This document shows, in pieces, positions 5,418 through 11,367 of a DNA stretch of 26,655 bases. The position numbers and the translations under genes are program-made. The notes under the pieces were generated by a model. That model was not told the origin of the DNA and ran no database searches. It saw nothing but the letters and a program-made list of their open reading frames with translations. Numbering within the stretch: the stretch's first letter is position 1; each line of letters begins with the position of its first letter. Source of the DNA: a virus; IMG/VR virus record IMGVR_UViG_3300043425_000446, positions 1 through 26,655 of that record, one strand, 5' to 3'.

Positions 5418-6583
5418 TCCTTCCTCGCTTTCGGGTTCACAAAACCCCGGTGCTTGCCGTCCAGTTTGTGATGGCCGTAAACCCTGTCAATGGTGGCAGC
5501 GTCAGCCCCGACGATCTGGCCGACCTCCCAAGTCGTTTTCCCGTCCCACAGGTGCCATGAGACACAGGTATGGCGCAGGGTGTGGGGGGTAACGTCTGGC
5601 CCCAGCCCAGCGGCTTCCCTTACCGTGTTCCAGGCGCGGCGCATCTTGGTCACGCGCTGGCCTCTGTAATGGATGACAGTTTGTACTTCTTCTTGATCCA
5701 CAAATCTCCATCGACCCACCCAAGCGTTAATTCTCGCGGGGACCATGACAGGTGGACGTCTCTTACTTGTCTCTCGTTCATGAGACCCTCTGCGAAAGAT
5801 AACGCCTCTCGCAAGGTCAATATGTCCGCCTGATTTCCCAGGATTCCACTGAAGTTTGATGAGCGCGTCATGCCGTGTCCCTGTATAAAGCCCTATGAGG
5901 ATGAACCGCGCAACGTGGCTATAGTCCGTATACTGAACTGCGCCTTTGGCGGCTTTGTGACCTTCGCGCGATAGCCTGCGACATGCCCACAACATGCGGG
6001 CGACTTCACTTCTTTCGAGCACCCTTTCGCGCCTTGCCCCCGGCTTTGGCAGGCTTACCTTTGGCACCGCACTCAACGCGCTTTCCTTGTGCCAGTGATT
6101 GATGGCAGCTTGTAGCGTCTTTAACTCCTGACGGGCTGTCGAGGTCTTGACCGTGCGTTGCACGCCATTCGTCAAGGCATTGGGCGGCGTATGCGGCGAC
6201 AATTGCTTTGGCGGCAATGTACGTTGCTTCAGATATTCTCGGCATGTTGATCCTTTCACATCTGCCAATGACTTCTCGCCCCAGAACGCACTCAACGCTT
6301 TCACATGATACCTGATCGTATTCCGCGTGGGGCTGTCTTCCGGTAGATCGGTCAGGTACAGCATCAGAACCTCGGCGCAGCTTATCCGGTTGAGGCTGCG
6401 TTCGCCCGTGTCGGGCCGGAAGTGGTCTGCGAGGTAATCCCGCAAGGCTTGGCTGGCCCCGTCAACATCCGTTGCAGCGCATCCAGTGCTAACTTCCGTT
6501 TCTCCGTCTCTGATAACATAGACGGACGCTTGCCCCGGCCTTTTCCTGAGATAGAGGCGCGGGCCTTTGCGCGGGCGTGGCAT
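5414..6583 (-). CDS. int: Tyrosine-family integrase
   Basis: The 389-residue protein has an N-terminal arm-binding part (starts P-R-P-R-K-G-P-R-L-Y-L), a SAM-like core-binding domain (about 65-165) and a catalytic domain. Visible catalytic residues are Arg237 (T-G-T-R-H-D), His334 and Arg337 (H-T-L-R-H-T) and the nucleophile Tyr369 (R-V-Y-G-H-H). The usual His of the L-G-H box is replaced (V-G-A-D), as in many alphaproteobacterial integrases that end V-Y-G-H-H. It recombines attP with a host tRNA gene. The start at 6583 gives the full arm domain; it overlaps the upstream HTH gene by 178 nt. It is the 12th gene of the leftward operon, so it is probably made early together with the excisionase candidate. 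Confidence 0.95.
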   Translation of the reverse strand: MPRPRKGPRLYLRKRPGQASVYVIRDGETEVSTGCAATDVDGASQALRDYLADHFRPDTGERSLNRISCAEVLMLYLTDLPEDSPTRNTIRYHVKALSAFWGEKSLADVKGSTCREYLKQRTLPPKQLSPHTPPNALTNGVQRTVKTSTARQELKTLQAAINHWHKESALSAVPKVSLPKPGARRERVLERSEVARMLWACRRLSREGHKAAKGAVQYTDYSHVARFILIGLYTGTRHDALIKLQWNPGKSGGHIDLARGVIFRRGSHERETSKRRPPVMVPARINAWVGRWRFVDQEEVQTVIHYRGQRVTKMRRAWNTVREAAGLGPDVTPHTLRHTCVSWHLWDGKTTWEVGQIVGADAATIDRVYGHHKLDGKHRGFVNPKARKE

Positions 6584-6759
6584 GTGTTCTCCCTCCAGTC
6601 CTGGACGGCTCTGGCTGTTACCATGTAGCCGCGTCCGATAATCTCTGCTGCCAGTTCCCCGGCCCTGATGGCGCGGCGCAGCGTGCTGACGGTGGCTCCC
6701 CCGTGGGGGAAGCAGACTTGCACGGCTGTTTCGAGCGGCATGGGCGTCATGTCTGCCAT
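6382..6759 (-). CDS. HTH DNA-binding protein, excisionase-like
   Basis: The 125-residue reading starts at 6759 behind GAGGAAG. Residues about 10-57 look like a winged helix-turn-helix/MerR-type unit (T-A-V-Q-V-C-F, then V-S-T-L-R-R-A-I-R-A-G-E-L-A-A-E, then G-Y-M-V-T-A-R-A-V-Q-D-W), as in phage excisionases. The C-terminal 60 residues are Lys/Arg/Ser/Thr-rich and overlap the start of int by 178 nt. Such long Xis/Int overlaps are known in this group and tie the two expression levels. Directly upstream of the integrase, a role in excision or int control is likely. An alternative is a general repressor of the operon. Confidence 0.65.
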   Translation of the reverse strand: MADMTPMPLETAVQVCFPHGGATVSTLRRAIRAGELAAEIIGRGYMVTARAVQDWRENTCHARAKARASISGKGRGKRPSMLSETEKRKLALDALQRMLTGPAKPCGITSQTTSGPTRANAASTG

Positions 6760-7058
6760 TGGAACTTCCTCTTCGGCCACTTCCACTTCCGCTTCACGCC
6801 AGCGGCGGCTTTCTTCTGATTGTCGGCCTTCTGCATGATTGGCCTGTCCTGTCCGTGCGTCTTGATCCGGTGGCACTTCCCACACAGAACGGCGCAGTTC
6901 TCAAGGGTAGGTTCCCCGCCCAAGCCATCCGGCTTGATGTGGTCATATTCGCAAGTCCCGAGGATACGTAAGCCGCACATTTCGCAGTGTGGTTTGTCGT
7001 TCACAAGGCATCGCTGATACGCAGCCCATTTGACCTTTGACGGAAACTCACGCCGCAT
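6747..7058 (-). CDS. HNH endonuclease (small)
   Basis: The 103-residue protein starts at M-R-R-E-F-P (7058), a start typical of this family. It has a zinc-binding Cys25-x-x-Cys28, the catalytic D-H pair (39-40), Asn54, and Cys59-x-x-Cys62-His63, forming a complete HNH fold. The C-terminal 30 residues are very basic (K-R-K-W-K-W-P-K-R-K) and probably bind DNA. Such nucleases act in phages as packaging cofactors or free-standing homing endonucleases; its place in the early operon favours recombination or homing. It overlaps both neighbours (11 and 13 nt). Longer in-frame starts at 7088 and 7208 lie inside the upstream gene and were rejected. Confidence 0.85.
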   Translation of the reverse strand: MRREFPSKVKWAAYQRCLVNDKPHCEMCGLRILGTCEYDHIKPDGLGGEPTLENCAVLCGKCHRIKTHGQDRPIMQKADNQKKAAAGVKRKWKWPKRKFQWQT

Positions 7059-7566
7059 TGGCGGCCCCGTGATTGGGGTGGAACCCATATTTGCGTTCAG
7101 CCGCGCGGCGCGCTGAAATGGCTTCCGATTTTTCCTCATACCGACCAAGATGAATGGTTTTGCGTTCAACCTTGATTTGCGCCACCCACATGCAACGCAC
7201 TTTGTCAAACGTCACACCAACGTGTCCGCTGGTGTTTTTTGTCCCACGACTTACATTGCGGCAGTTCTCTGATTTGGTAACGCTCCGAAGGTTTGCCAAT
7301 CTGTTATCGGCGCGCCAATGGTTTACGTGGTCAATAAATGGCGGCTCATCGCCATGCACATATTTCCATATGATGCGATGGGCATAGTATGTCTTCCCAT
7401 TGATGCGGCCACACAAATATCCATTCTTCATCGGAGTTTTGAATGCGCGCGTCCACGCGTCTCTGGCGTTGAATGACGCATCTCCCTTGCGCGGAAGCCA
7501 AGTTAATTCCCCGCTTTCGGGGTTGTAACTCAGCAATGAGCGCAGGATGGCCTGTGATGGAAGCAT
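7048..7566 (-). CDS. HNH homing endonuclease with AP2-type DNA-binding domain
   Basis: The 172-residue protein has an HNH nuclease core (A-H-R at 62-64, then D-H at 79-80, N-x-x-x-D-N-R around 82-89, N-L-R at 92-94) followed by an N-C-R-N linker. Residues 113-150 are AP2/ERF-like (S-G-H-V-G-V, W-V-A-Q-I-K-V, H-L-G-R-Y). HNH plus AP2 is the classic arrangement of free-standing phage homing nucleases. Its ATG shares one base with the upstream stop (TGATG), so it is translated by coupling. Base composition is more AT-rich than neighbouring core genes, in keeping with mobility. Confidence 0.9.
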   Translation of the reverse strand: MLPSQAILRSLLSYNPESGELTWLPRKGDASFNARDAWTRAFKTPMKNGYLCGRINGKTYYAHRIIWKYVHGDEPPFIDHVNHWRADNRLANLRSVTKSENCRNVSRGTKNTSGHVGVTFDKVRCMWVAQIKVERKTIHLGRYEEKSEAISARRAAERKYGFHPNHGAANAA

Positions 7567-7844
7567 CAGAACGGAACCTCGTCATCCAGTTCAAACACGC
7601 GCTTGGCTTCGTCCTTGAACTCCTGGGCCTTCTGTTCCTGCGACGGCCTGTCAGCCGTGCCGTCCTTGCGCTTCACGGACAGCGAAAAGAATTTGTTGCC
7701 GTTCTTGTCAGTCTTCAACCAACCGCTCAACCAATGATCTGTGCCACCTACATTGAGACTTCCCGTGTAGTCAGGGTGCTTTTCAGTTTCCTTGCGGTTA
7801 TTCTTAAATAACGCGCCTGAATTGGTGTTGTCGTATTGGGTCAT
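7566..7844 (-). CDS. Conserved phage protein, possible single-strand DNA-binding role
   Basis: This 92-residue protein starts [15 protein letters not shown] and has a short beta-rich middle ([24 protein letters not shown]) and an acidic end (E-L-D-D-E-V-P-F). The pattern is widespread in phage and prophage early regions and usually annotated hypothetical. The acidic tail ending in Phe resembles the tail of single-strand binding proteins, and it is in the operon of an Erf-like annealing protein, so an SSB-like role is possible but unproven. Its start overlaps the HNH gene upstream (ATGA). Confidence 0.65.
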   Translation of the reverse strand: MTQYDNTNSGALFKNNRKETEKHPDYTGSLNVGGTDHWLSGWLKTDKNGNKFFSLSVKRKDGTADRPSQEQKAQEFKDEAKRVFELDDEVPF

Positions 7845-8371
7845 GCTACTGTTCTCCTGTTAAACTTCTTGGGAACGGCACCCGGAAGGTGCGACCATGT
7901 TTTGCCAAGCGATATGTCAATGACAGTGCCAAGCGGGATGCCGTATTTCTTGCTGAGGGCCGTGTAGACCATTCCAGCCGCCCTATCTGCGCGCATAGCC
8001 AGCACCATTTCTGGTGTGCATTTTGTGGCGTGATGCTCTGTTCCCCGCCGTCTAGGTGCTGTGCGAGACGCTTCCCGCGCAACCCGATTGTCAGCGCGTC
8101 CCTTACGCGCCATGTCGGCCATATTTTCGGCGTGGGTGCCAAGGAACAAATGGGTTGGCTCAAAGCAGGCTCGATTGTCGCACCTGTGGCAGACGCACAT
8201 ACCCTCCGGTATGTCGCCGTGCATCATTGACCAAACAAGACGGTGAACGCGATACACCTTGTTATTATGTCCAACCACGCCATAGCCAGTTGGGCCTGTG
8301 TGTCCTGTCCAGACAAGACACCCAAATTCATCGCGCTTTGACTTCCGCATGATGCGGTCAATTACATCCAT
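7841..8371 (-). CDS. HNH homing endonuclease with C-terminal helix-turn-helix
   Basis: The 176-residue protein has an HNH_3-type core: V-H-R at 42-44, C-H-R-C-D-N at 61-66, Cys69, P-x-H-L at 72-75 and G-T-H at 78-80, followed by E-N-M-x-D-M-x-x-K-G-R. That is the usual consensus. Residues about 114-160 contain an HTH segment ([15 protein letters not shown]) for target recognition. The ATG at 8371 shares a base with the upstream stop and has GAGGG 7 nt before; a GTG at 8374 is an alternative. It separates two small genes that otherwise sit with the Erf-like gene, suggesting an insertion that kept the coupling. Confidence 0.9.
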   Translation of the reverse strand: MDVIDRIMRKSKRDEFGCLVWTGHTGPTGYGVVGHNNKVYRVHRLVWSMMHGDIPEGMCVCHRCDNRACFEPTHLFLGTHAENMADMARKGRADNRVAREASRTAPRRRGTEHHATKCTPEMVLAMRADRAAGMVYTALSKKYGIPLGTVIDISLGKTWSHLPGAVPKKFNRRTVA

Positions 8372-8703
8372 CACGCAGCCCTCAACGTGCGCTGTGTCGC
8401 GCTAAGGCTTCTCCAGCATTCTATCCGCGCGGTTGCGGCGTCCTTTAGCGCCCGCGCTTCCTCGTACTCGCCTGCTGCCTGTGCTTCAGCCTTGATGGCT
8501 TCTAGGTAGGCATCAGATGCCCGCGCATCACGTTCCCGCTCTGCCACGGTCTTTGCATCGCTGCGGGCAATCTCAATCGCCAGTACGCGCTTTGTCATGC
8601 TTTCCGTCAGGACTGCATTGCGCTTGAGTTCTCCGAGCGTTTTGGCGTGACGCACCAGCCACTCCAAAGCACTGCTTGCGGCCTCATCCGTCACGAAACT
8701 CAT
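8371..8703 (-). CDS. Coiled-coil protein between Erf-like and HNH genes
   Basis: The 110-residue product is almost wholly helical, with heptad-like Ala/Leu/Glu/Lys content (residues about 20-100) and no Cys-rich or catalytic motif, apart from a single Cys near the C-terminus. Its ATG overlaps the stop of the Erf-like gene, so the two are coupled. Small helical partners of recombination proteins (nuclease inhibitors, loaders) are common in this position, but no specific family is recognisable. Confidence 0.6.
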   Translation of the reverse strand: MSFVTDEAASSALEWLVRHAKTLGELKRNAVLTESMTKRVLAIEIARSDAKTVAERERDARASDAYLEAIKAEAQAAGEYEEARALKDAATARIECWRSLSATQRTLRAA

Positions 8704-9353
8704 GCCAGCACCGACTTCAGTTCGGACAGCTTGTCATTGTATTCAACGCGCAACTCGTCAATGAAGTCGGGCGGCAGGGCATCAATCGTTGTGACGTTGT
8801 CCTGATACCAAGACTTCAGCGCATTGACCGTTGAGGCGTTGCGGATCGCCTTTACCAGCGCGGCGTAGGTGTCGCGGCTCGCGGCCTTGGAAGCCCCCGG
8901 CGTTCCGTTTACAGCGGGCATTGCGGGCTTGTGCTGCACATCCTGGTCAATGTCCGGGTCATCGCCAGTTTCAAGGCCCAGCGCCTTCAGGAGCGCATAC
9001 TTGACGGCGTAGGAGATAGCCTTTCCAGGCCCCTTGTCCTGATCGTCAATGCCGTACCCAGCCGTTGAGACGGCCATGAAGTCGGCGCGGTCATCAATGT
9101 TCTGGAACACAACATCACAAGCAAGCTGGGTGCGGTTTCCGACCTGATCCATGCGGAAGTTGGTGGGGAAGTACACCACGCCATGCTTGACCATGAGCGG
9201 GCGCACCTTGGCGGTGACGGCATCATGCGAAACGATGCTGTAGCGCATGCCCTGCCGCTTTTCCTTCTGGATGTAGTCAACCTCCTGCATCACGGCATGG
9301 AGGCGCTGGTAGATGTTGCGTCTGTCAATCTCAGGCGTAGATGCTGCGGTCAT
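8700..9353 (-). CDS. erf: Erf-family single-strand annealing recombinase
   Basis: The 217-residue protein shows the ERF domain (about 15-130): I-Y-Q-R-L-H-A-V-M-Q-E-V near the N-terminus, then G-Y-G-I-D-D-Q-D-K-G-P-G-K-A-I-S-Y-A, then K-Y-A-L-L-K-A-L-G-L, the hallmark motif of P22 Erf relatives. The Erf segment ends with an acidic D-D-P-D-I-D, and the last 80 residues are a separate helical tail. Erf anneals complementary single strands and helps circularise phage DNA after entry. The first 23 nt overlap the upstream 58-residue gene. It fits a phage that packages permuted DNA and needs circularisation, but that link is inference. Confidence 0.92.
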   Translation of the reverse strand: MTAASTPEIDRRNIYQRLHAVMQEVDYIQKEKRQGMRYSIVSHDAVTAKVRPLMVKHGVVYFPTNFRMDQVGNRTQLACDVVFQNIDDRADFMAVSTAGYGIDDQDKGPGKAISYAVKYALLKALGLETGDDPDIDQDVQHKPAMPAVNGTPGASKAASRDTYAALVKAIRNASTVNALKSWYQDNVTTIDALPPDFIDELRVEYNDKLSELKSVLA

Positions 9354-9507
9354 GGCGTGCCTCTCTCAGGGCTTCGATGCGTGCGGTTTCGGGGTCAATG
9401 TTCCAGCGGCAGACGGCTTCAAAGCATTCATCGTCGCTGGCTTCGGGGTGTTCGGAGCGGTAAACCTCCATGAGGTCAAACAGGGTTTCTGCGTCCTCTC
9501 TGGTCAT
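9331..9507 (-). CDS. 58-residue hypothetical early protein
   Basis: Start at the ATG at 9507, preceded by AGGTG. A longer frame to 9702 has a Cys/Arg/Pro-rich, non-conserved front and overlaps two genes. The product is acidic then basic (T-R-E-D-A-E-T-L-F-D-L-M-E-V-Y, then R-I-E-A-L-R-E-A-R-H-D-R), likely helical. It begins 2 nt after the 26-residue membrane peptide and overlaps the erf start by 23 nt. Function unknown. Confidence 0.55.
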   Translation of the reverse strand: MTREDAETLFDLMEVYRSEHPEASDDECFEAVCRWNIDPETARIEALREARHDRSIYA

Positions 9508-9509
9508 CG

Positions 9510-9590
9510 CTACACCTGAAAGGCTGCGAGGAAGCCAAGGGACAGCGCCAGCAGCGCGGCGAGTACATGCACAGGAAGGGTCCAAGTCAT
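9510..9590 (-). CDS. 26-residue membrane peptide
   Basis: The ATG at 9590 shares a base with the stop of the upstream gene (TGATG) with AGGTG just before it, and the stop lies 2 nt before the next start. The peptide M-T-W-T-L-P-V-H is followed by an unbroken hydrophobic stretch (V-L-A-A-L-L-A-L-S-L-G-F-L-A-A-F) long enough for one membrane helix. Exact fit between two genes plus a clear hydrophobic helix argues that it is expressed. Tiny single-helix phage peptides can alter host membrane enzymes or exclude other phages; no function can be assigned here. Confidence 0.55.
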   Translation of the reverse strand: MTWTLPVHVLAALLALSLGFLAAFQV

Positions 9591-9946
9591 CACCTGTACT
9601 CCATGAAGGCGCGGTCATTGGATGCGGCGTAAATCTGGTCAGACAGGCTTTCGCTGATGCCTTCCAGAATGCGCGCCCGCAGCTTCTCGGCAACGTTATC
9701 AATCCCGCGCTTGAGGATGACCCACATATCCGGGTCAGACTTCGGCGTGATGATGTGGCGGTTCTTGCCCCATTCGACGGTCACGGCGTCAATGCGGTAG
9801 GTGTAGCCGTCGCCGTAGTAGTCGGGTTCCCAGTCAATGCTCAGTTCGCAATCAAACTCAGCGATGAAGGCCGACTTCTGCTCGGCGGCTTGGGCAATGT
9901 GCTTGCCCCAGAGTTCGAGGGTCCAAGGGATGGTGAGGGAGGGCAT
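9590..9946 (-). CDS. 118-residue hypothetical early protein
   Basis: Read from the ATG at 9946, which overlaps the previous stop (TAATG) and follows AGAGGTG. Residues 1-65 are a beta-rich, acidic part with aromatic residues (I-P-W-T-L-E-L-W-G, then W-E-P-D-Y-Y-G-D-G-Y-T-Y-R-I-D). The second half is helical (N-V-A-E-K-L-R-A-R-I-L-E). A longer frame to 10003 lies in the upstream gene. I do not recognise the family. Confidence 0.65.
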   Translation of the reverse strand: MPSLTIPWTLELWGKHIAQAAEQKSAFIAEFDCELSIDWEPDYYGDGYTYRIDAVTVEWGKNRHIITPKSDPDMWVILKRGIDNVAEKLRARILEGISESLSDQIYAASNDRAFMEYR

Positions 9947-10137
9947 TACTGCACCTCTACATTCATCAGGGCGCGGGCGCTGGCGGCGTACTGAGCCGAC
10001 CACATCGCGGCGTCTGCGGCGTCATTGAACCAGCGCGTGTCACGCAGCTTGCGGGCGCGTGCCGCGTATTCGGCGGCAAGCACTTGGCACTGCACTGCGC
10101 GGTATTCGGCATTGGTGAGGTGGCTGAACTTGGTCAT
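9946..10137 (-). CDS. 63-residue Ala-rich protein, first gene of leftward operon
   Basis: The ATG at 10137 has GGGAG 8 nt upstream and lies about 22 nt after the predicted leftward transcription start. The product is Ala/Arg-rich and helical with aromatic residues (A-E-Y-A-A-R-A-R-K-L-R, W-F-N-D-A-A-D-A-A-M-W-S-A-Q-Y), possibly a small helical hairpin. First position in the operon means it is made earliest; small leading early proteins are often host-modulating. Function unknown. Confidence 0.6.
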   Translation of the reverse strand: MTKFSHLTNAEYRAVQCQVLAAEYAARARKLRDTRWFNDAADAAMWSAQYAASARALMNVEVQ

Positions 10138-10151
10138 TTGCGTTCTCCCGA

Positions 10152-10196
10152 CTTGCGTAAGAACGGTGTTACCATGAAGGGAACCTCTTACGCAAG
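10152..10196 (-). promoter_or_regulatory. Leftward early promoter with operator and flanking inverted repeat
   Basis: On the minus strand TTGCGT (10195-10190) and TAACAC (10171-10166) are spaced 18 nt, giving a start near 10159. Between and into the -10 lies CCTTCATGGTAAC (10180-10168), 12 of 13 bases identical to the operator copies of the rightward promoter. The region is bracketed by CTTGCGTAAG (10152-10161) and its complement CTTACGCAAG (10187-10196), which could bind a second regulator. The same layout as the rightward promoter (GGTTCC then the operator) makes this a convincing early promoter. Confidence 0.6.
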
Positions 10197-10238
10197 CGGA
10201 AAATCACCGTGTAGGAAACAATAAACGTAAGTCATTGA

Positions 10239-10263
10239 AGTACCGATTAAAAAGAATCGTACT
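10239..10263. repeat. AT-rich dyad downstream of repressor gene
   Basis: AGTACCGATT (10239-10248) pairs with AATCGTACT (10255-10263) with one bulge and an A-rich 6-nt loop; a further partial copy GTACTGATTA follows at 10265. It lies between the repressor stop and the leftward early promoter. It could slow read-through from the repressor gene or bind a protein, but no T-run follows on either strand, so a classic terminator is not shown. Confidence 0.35.
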
Positions 10264-10289
10264 TGTACTGATTAATCTACGGCCGCTAC

Positions 10290-10637
10290 CTAATGTTTGG
10301 CCTTGGTTGCATCTGAATCCACGTTCAGAACCCCATCGTCCTCTTCAAGAAGGGTTCTGACGAGGGCCAGCGCCTTGCGCCGCAGGGTGGGCGGGGCTGC
10401 TGCCAGCATCTCATCCAGAGACAATTCATCAGGGTGTCTGAATAATTGGATGGGCGACAAGTTTAGCGCCCATGCAATGGAGGAAAGAACCTCGCCCGTC
10501 ACATCACGCTTGCCGCCTTCCCAGCGAGACACCGAGGCTTTGGTGGTTCCGATCCGCTCGGCAAGCTGGTCCTGAGACAGGCCGCGCCGCTCCCGCCATT
10601 CCGCCAGGAACAGCTTGAGGGGGGGTGCTTGCCTCAA
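10290..10637 (-). CDS. XRE-family HTH repressor, CI-like
   Basis: The 115-residue reading has a clear HTH_3 domain at about residues 8-62 (W-R-E-R-R-G-L-S-Q-D-Q-L-A-E-R-I-G-T-T-K-A-S-V-S-R-W-E-G-G-K-R) followed by a short helical tail. It has no S24 peptidase domain, so RecA-driven self-cleavage is not expected. It faces the Cro-like gene across the operator region and is the likely lysogeny repressor. The start is uncertain: in frame only a TTG at 10637 with no ribosome site is available, while an ATG at 10650 is in another frame and would join only if the run of seven G (C on the coding strand) had one base fewer. Confidence 0.8.
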   Translation of the reverse strand: MRQAPPLKLFLAEWRERRGLSQDQLAERIGTTKASVSRWEGGKRDVTGEVLSSIAWALNLSPIQLFRHPDELSLDEMLAAAPPTLRRKALALVRTLLEEDDGVLNVDSDATKAKH

Positions 10638-10690
10638 TGCGCTTAATCATCTGGCCCCGGTGTAGCACCAATCGCCCAACCCCGCGTCTC

Positions 10691-10703
10691 CCTACATGGT
10701 AAC
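10691..10703 (+). promoter_or_regulatory. Operator copy O1
   Basis: CCTACATGGTAAC, identical to the copy at 10735-10747 and 12/13 to the minus-strand copy at 10180-10168. It lies 44 nt from the second copy (about four helical turns) and on the repressor-gene side, where it could give the repressor control of its own promoter. Confidence 0.6.
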
Positions 10704-10720
10704 ATTTTTTCAGAGCGTCA

Positions 10721-10749
10721 TTGACACAAAGGTTCCTACATGGTAACGA
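10721..10749 (+). promoter_or_regulatory. Rightward early promoter with operator O2
   Basis: TTGACA (10721-10726) and TAACGA (10744-10749) are spaced 17 nt. The operator CCTACATGGTAAC (10735-10747) overlaps the -10, so a bound repressor would block polymerase. With the start about 7-8 nt after the -10, the transcript would begin at or next to the ATG at 10757. That gives a leaderless mRNA and agrees with the absence of a ribosome site there. The half-sites GTTCC...GGTAAC form an imperfect dyad. Confidence 0.65.
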
Positions 10750-10756
10750 TTGGCCC

Positions 10757-10960
10757 ATGAATGAACTCAAGACATACCGCAAGCGTCACAATCTCAGCTG
10801 CGCCGCCTTGGGCGAGTTGCTGGGTGTCACGCGCGTCACGGTGTTCCGCTGGGAAGAGGGAAGCCGGAAGATCGGCGTAACGCTGGTTAATAAAGTTTCC
10901 TCACTGACCGGGATACCGCGCGAGAAGCTGAGGCCCGACATTTTTGGTTCAGTGCAATGA
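10757..10960 (+). CDS. Cro-like HTH protein
   Basis: The 67-residue protein is essentially one XRE-type HTH: L-K-T-Y-R-K-R-H-N-L-S-C-A-A-L-G-E-L-L-G then V-T-R-V-T-V-F-R-W-E-E-G-S-R-K-I. It starts at the ATG at 10757, likely the first base or bases of the transcript. A longer reading from the TTG at 10721 would translate the promoter and was rejected. Divergent from the larger HTH gene and first in the rightward operon, it is in the place of lambda Cro and probably binds the same operators to turn off repressor synthesis. Confidence 0.8.
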   Translation: MNELKTYRKRHNLSCAALGELLGVTRVTVFRWEEGSRKIGVTLVNKVSSLTGIPREKLRPDIFGSVQ

Positions 10961-11211
10961 ACTCCCCCGCCTTGTCGTTCCCCCCGGAAATGACAGCACT
11001 CCTCCCTGTGTGCGGCGGCACCTTGGCCCGCGTTACATGTAACGCTTCATCCTCCCAGGTGGGCCTCTTTCATTCAGTTCCGGCGGCTGGGTTTGCTTCC
11101 TTCCCCAGCCACGGCGAGAGCGGCGCAGATAGGTGTCTGCCGGAAGACGCCAAGTCGCTCTCGCTACCCCCTCACAATACCGTGCTTACAGATTTGTTCC
11201 ATGCGTATTGA
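10957..11211 (+). CDS. Doubtful 84-residue ORF
   Basis: An ATGA overlap with the Cro-like stop is the main argument for translation. The product is rich in Pro, Ser, Ala and Cys with no clear secondary structure or family, and the DNA beneath it holds an unusually dense set of dyads (11030-11164). The stretch may be a non-coding control region and the frame accidental. Confidence 0.3.
   Translation: MNSPALSFPPEMTALLPVCGGTLARVTCNASSSQVGLFHSVPAAGFASFPSHGESGADRCLPEDAKSLSLPPHNTVLTDLFHAY
11030..11045. promoter_or_regulatory. Perfect 16-bp palindrome
   Basis: GCGTTACATGTAACGC is an exact palindrome. Its core TTACATGTAA resembles the operator core TACATGGTAA of the early promoters with one base fewer, so it could bind the repressor, the Cro-like protein or another dimeric regulator just after the start of the rightward operon. 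Confidence 0.5.
11085..11164 (+). ncRNA. Hairpin cluster, possible antitermination or leader RNA
   Basis: GGCTGGG (11085-11091) pairs with CCCAGCC (11104-11110). Immediately after, GCGAGAGCG (11114-11122) pairs exactly with CGCTCTCGC (11156-11164) and encloses GCAGA/TCTGC (6-nt loop, from 11125). Two adjacent stem-loops early in an operon recall the put sites of HK022, which act in RNA. A smaller CCC-AGGT-GGG hairpin precedes them at 11054-11063. No T-run follows, so these are not ordinary terminators. The role is inferred. Confidence 0.4.
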
Positions 11212-11265
11212 GTGAAAATTAACCAGCAGAAACACCGTACACGGATTAATTGCGGAGGGCGCTGA

Positions 11266-11367
11266 ATGTTGTGGTGGTTGAGACACTGGTTGCTGCTGGC
11301 GCAGATCGAATTGCTGACATGGCGTGCCGCTTGGCTCATGGCCTACAGGTCCAGGAGGATGCGTTGA
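11266..11367 (+). CDS. 33-residue Trp-rich amphipathic peptide
   Basis: An ATG with GGAGGG upstream opens a 33-codon frame: M-L-W-W-L-R-H-W-L-L-L-A-Q-I, ending in a basic tail R-S-R-R-M-R. It looks like a single amphipathic or membrane-surface helix. Its stop overlaps the TTG start of rusA (TTGA), so its translation would deliver ribosomes to rusA; the AGGAGG for rusA lies inside it. Small Trp/Leu-rich peptides in front of rusA occur in other phages of this type as far as I know. Function unknown. Confidence 0.55.
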   Translation: MLWWLRHWLLLAQIELLTWRAAWLMAYRSRRMR

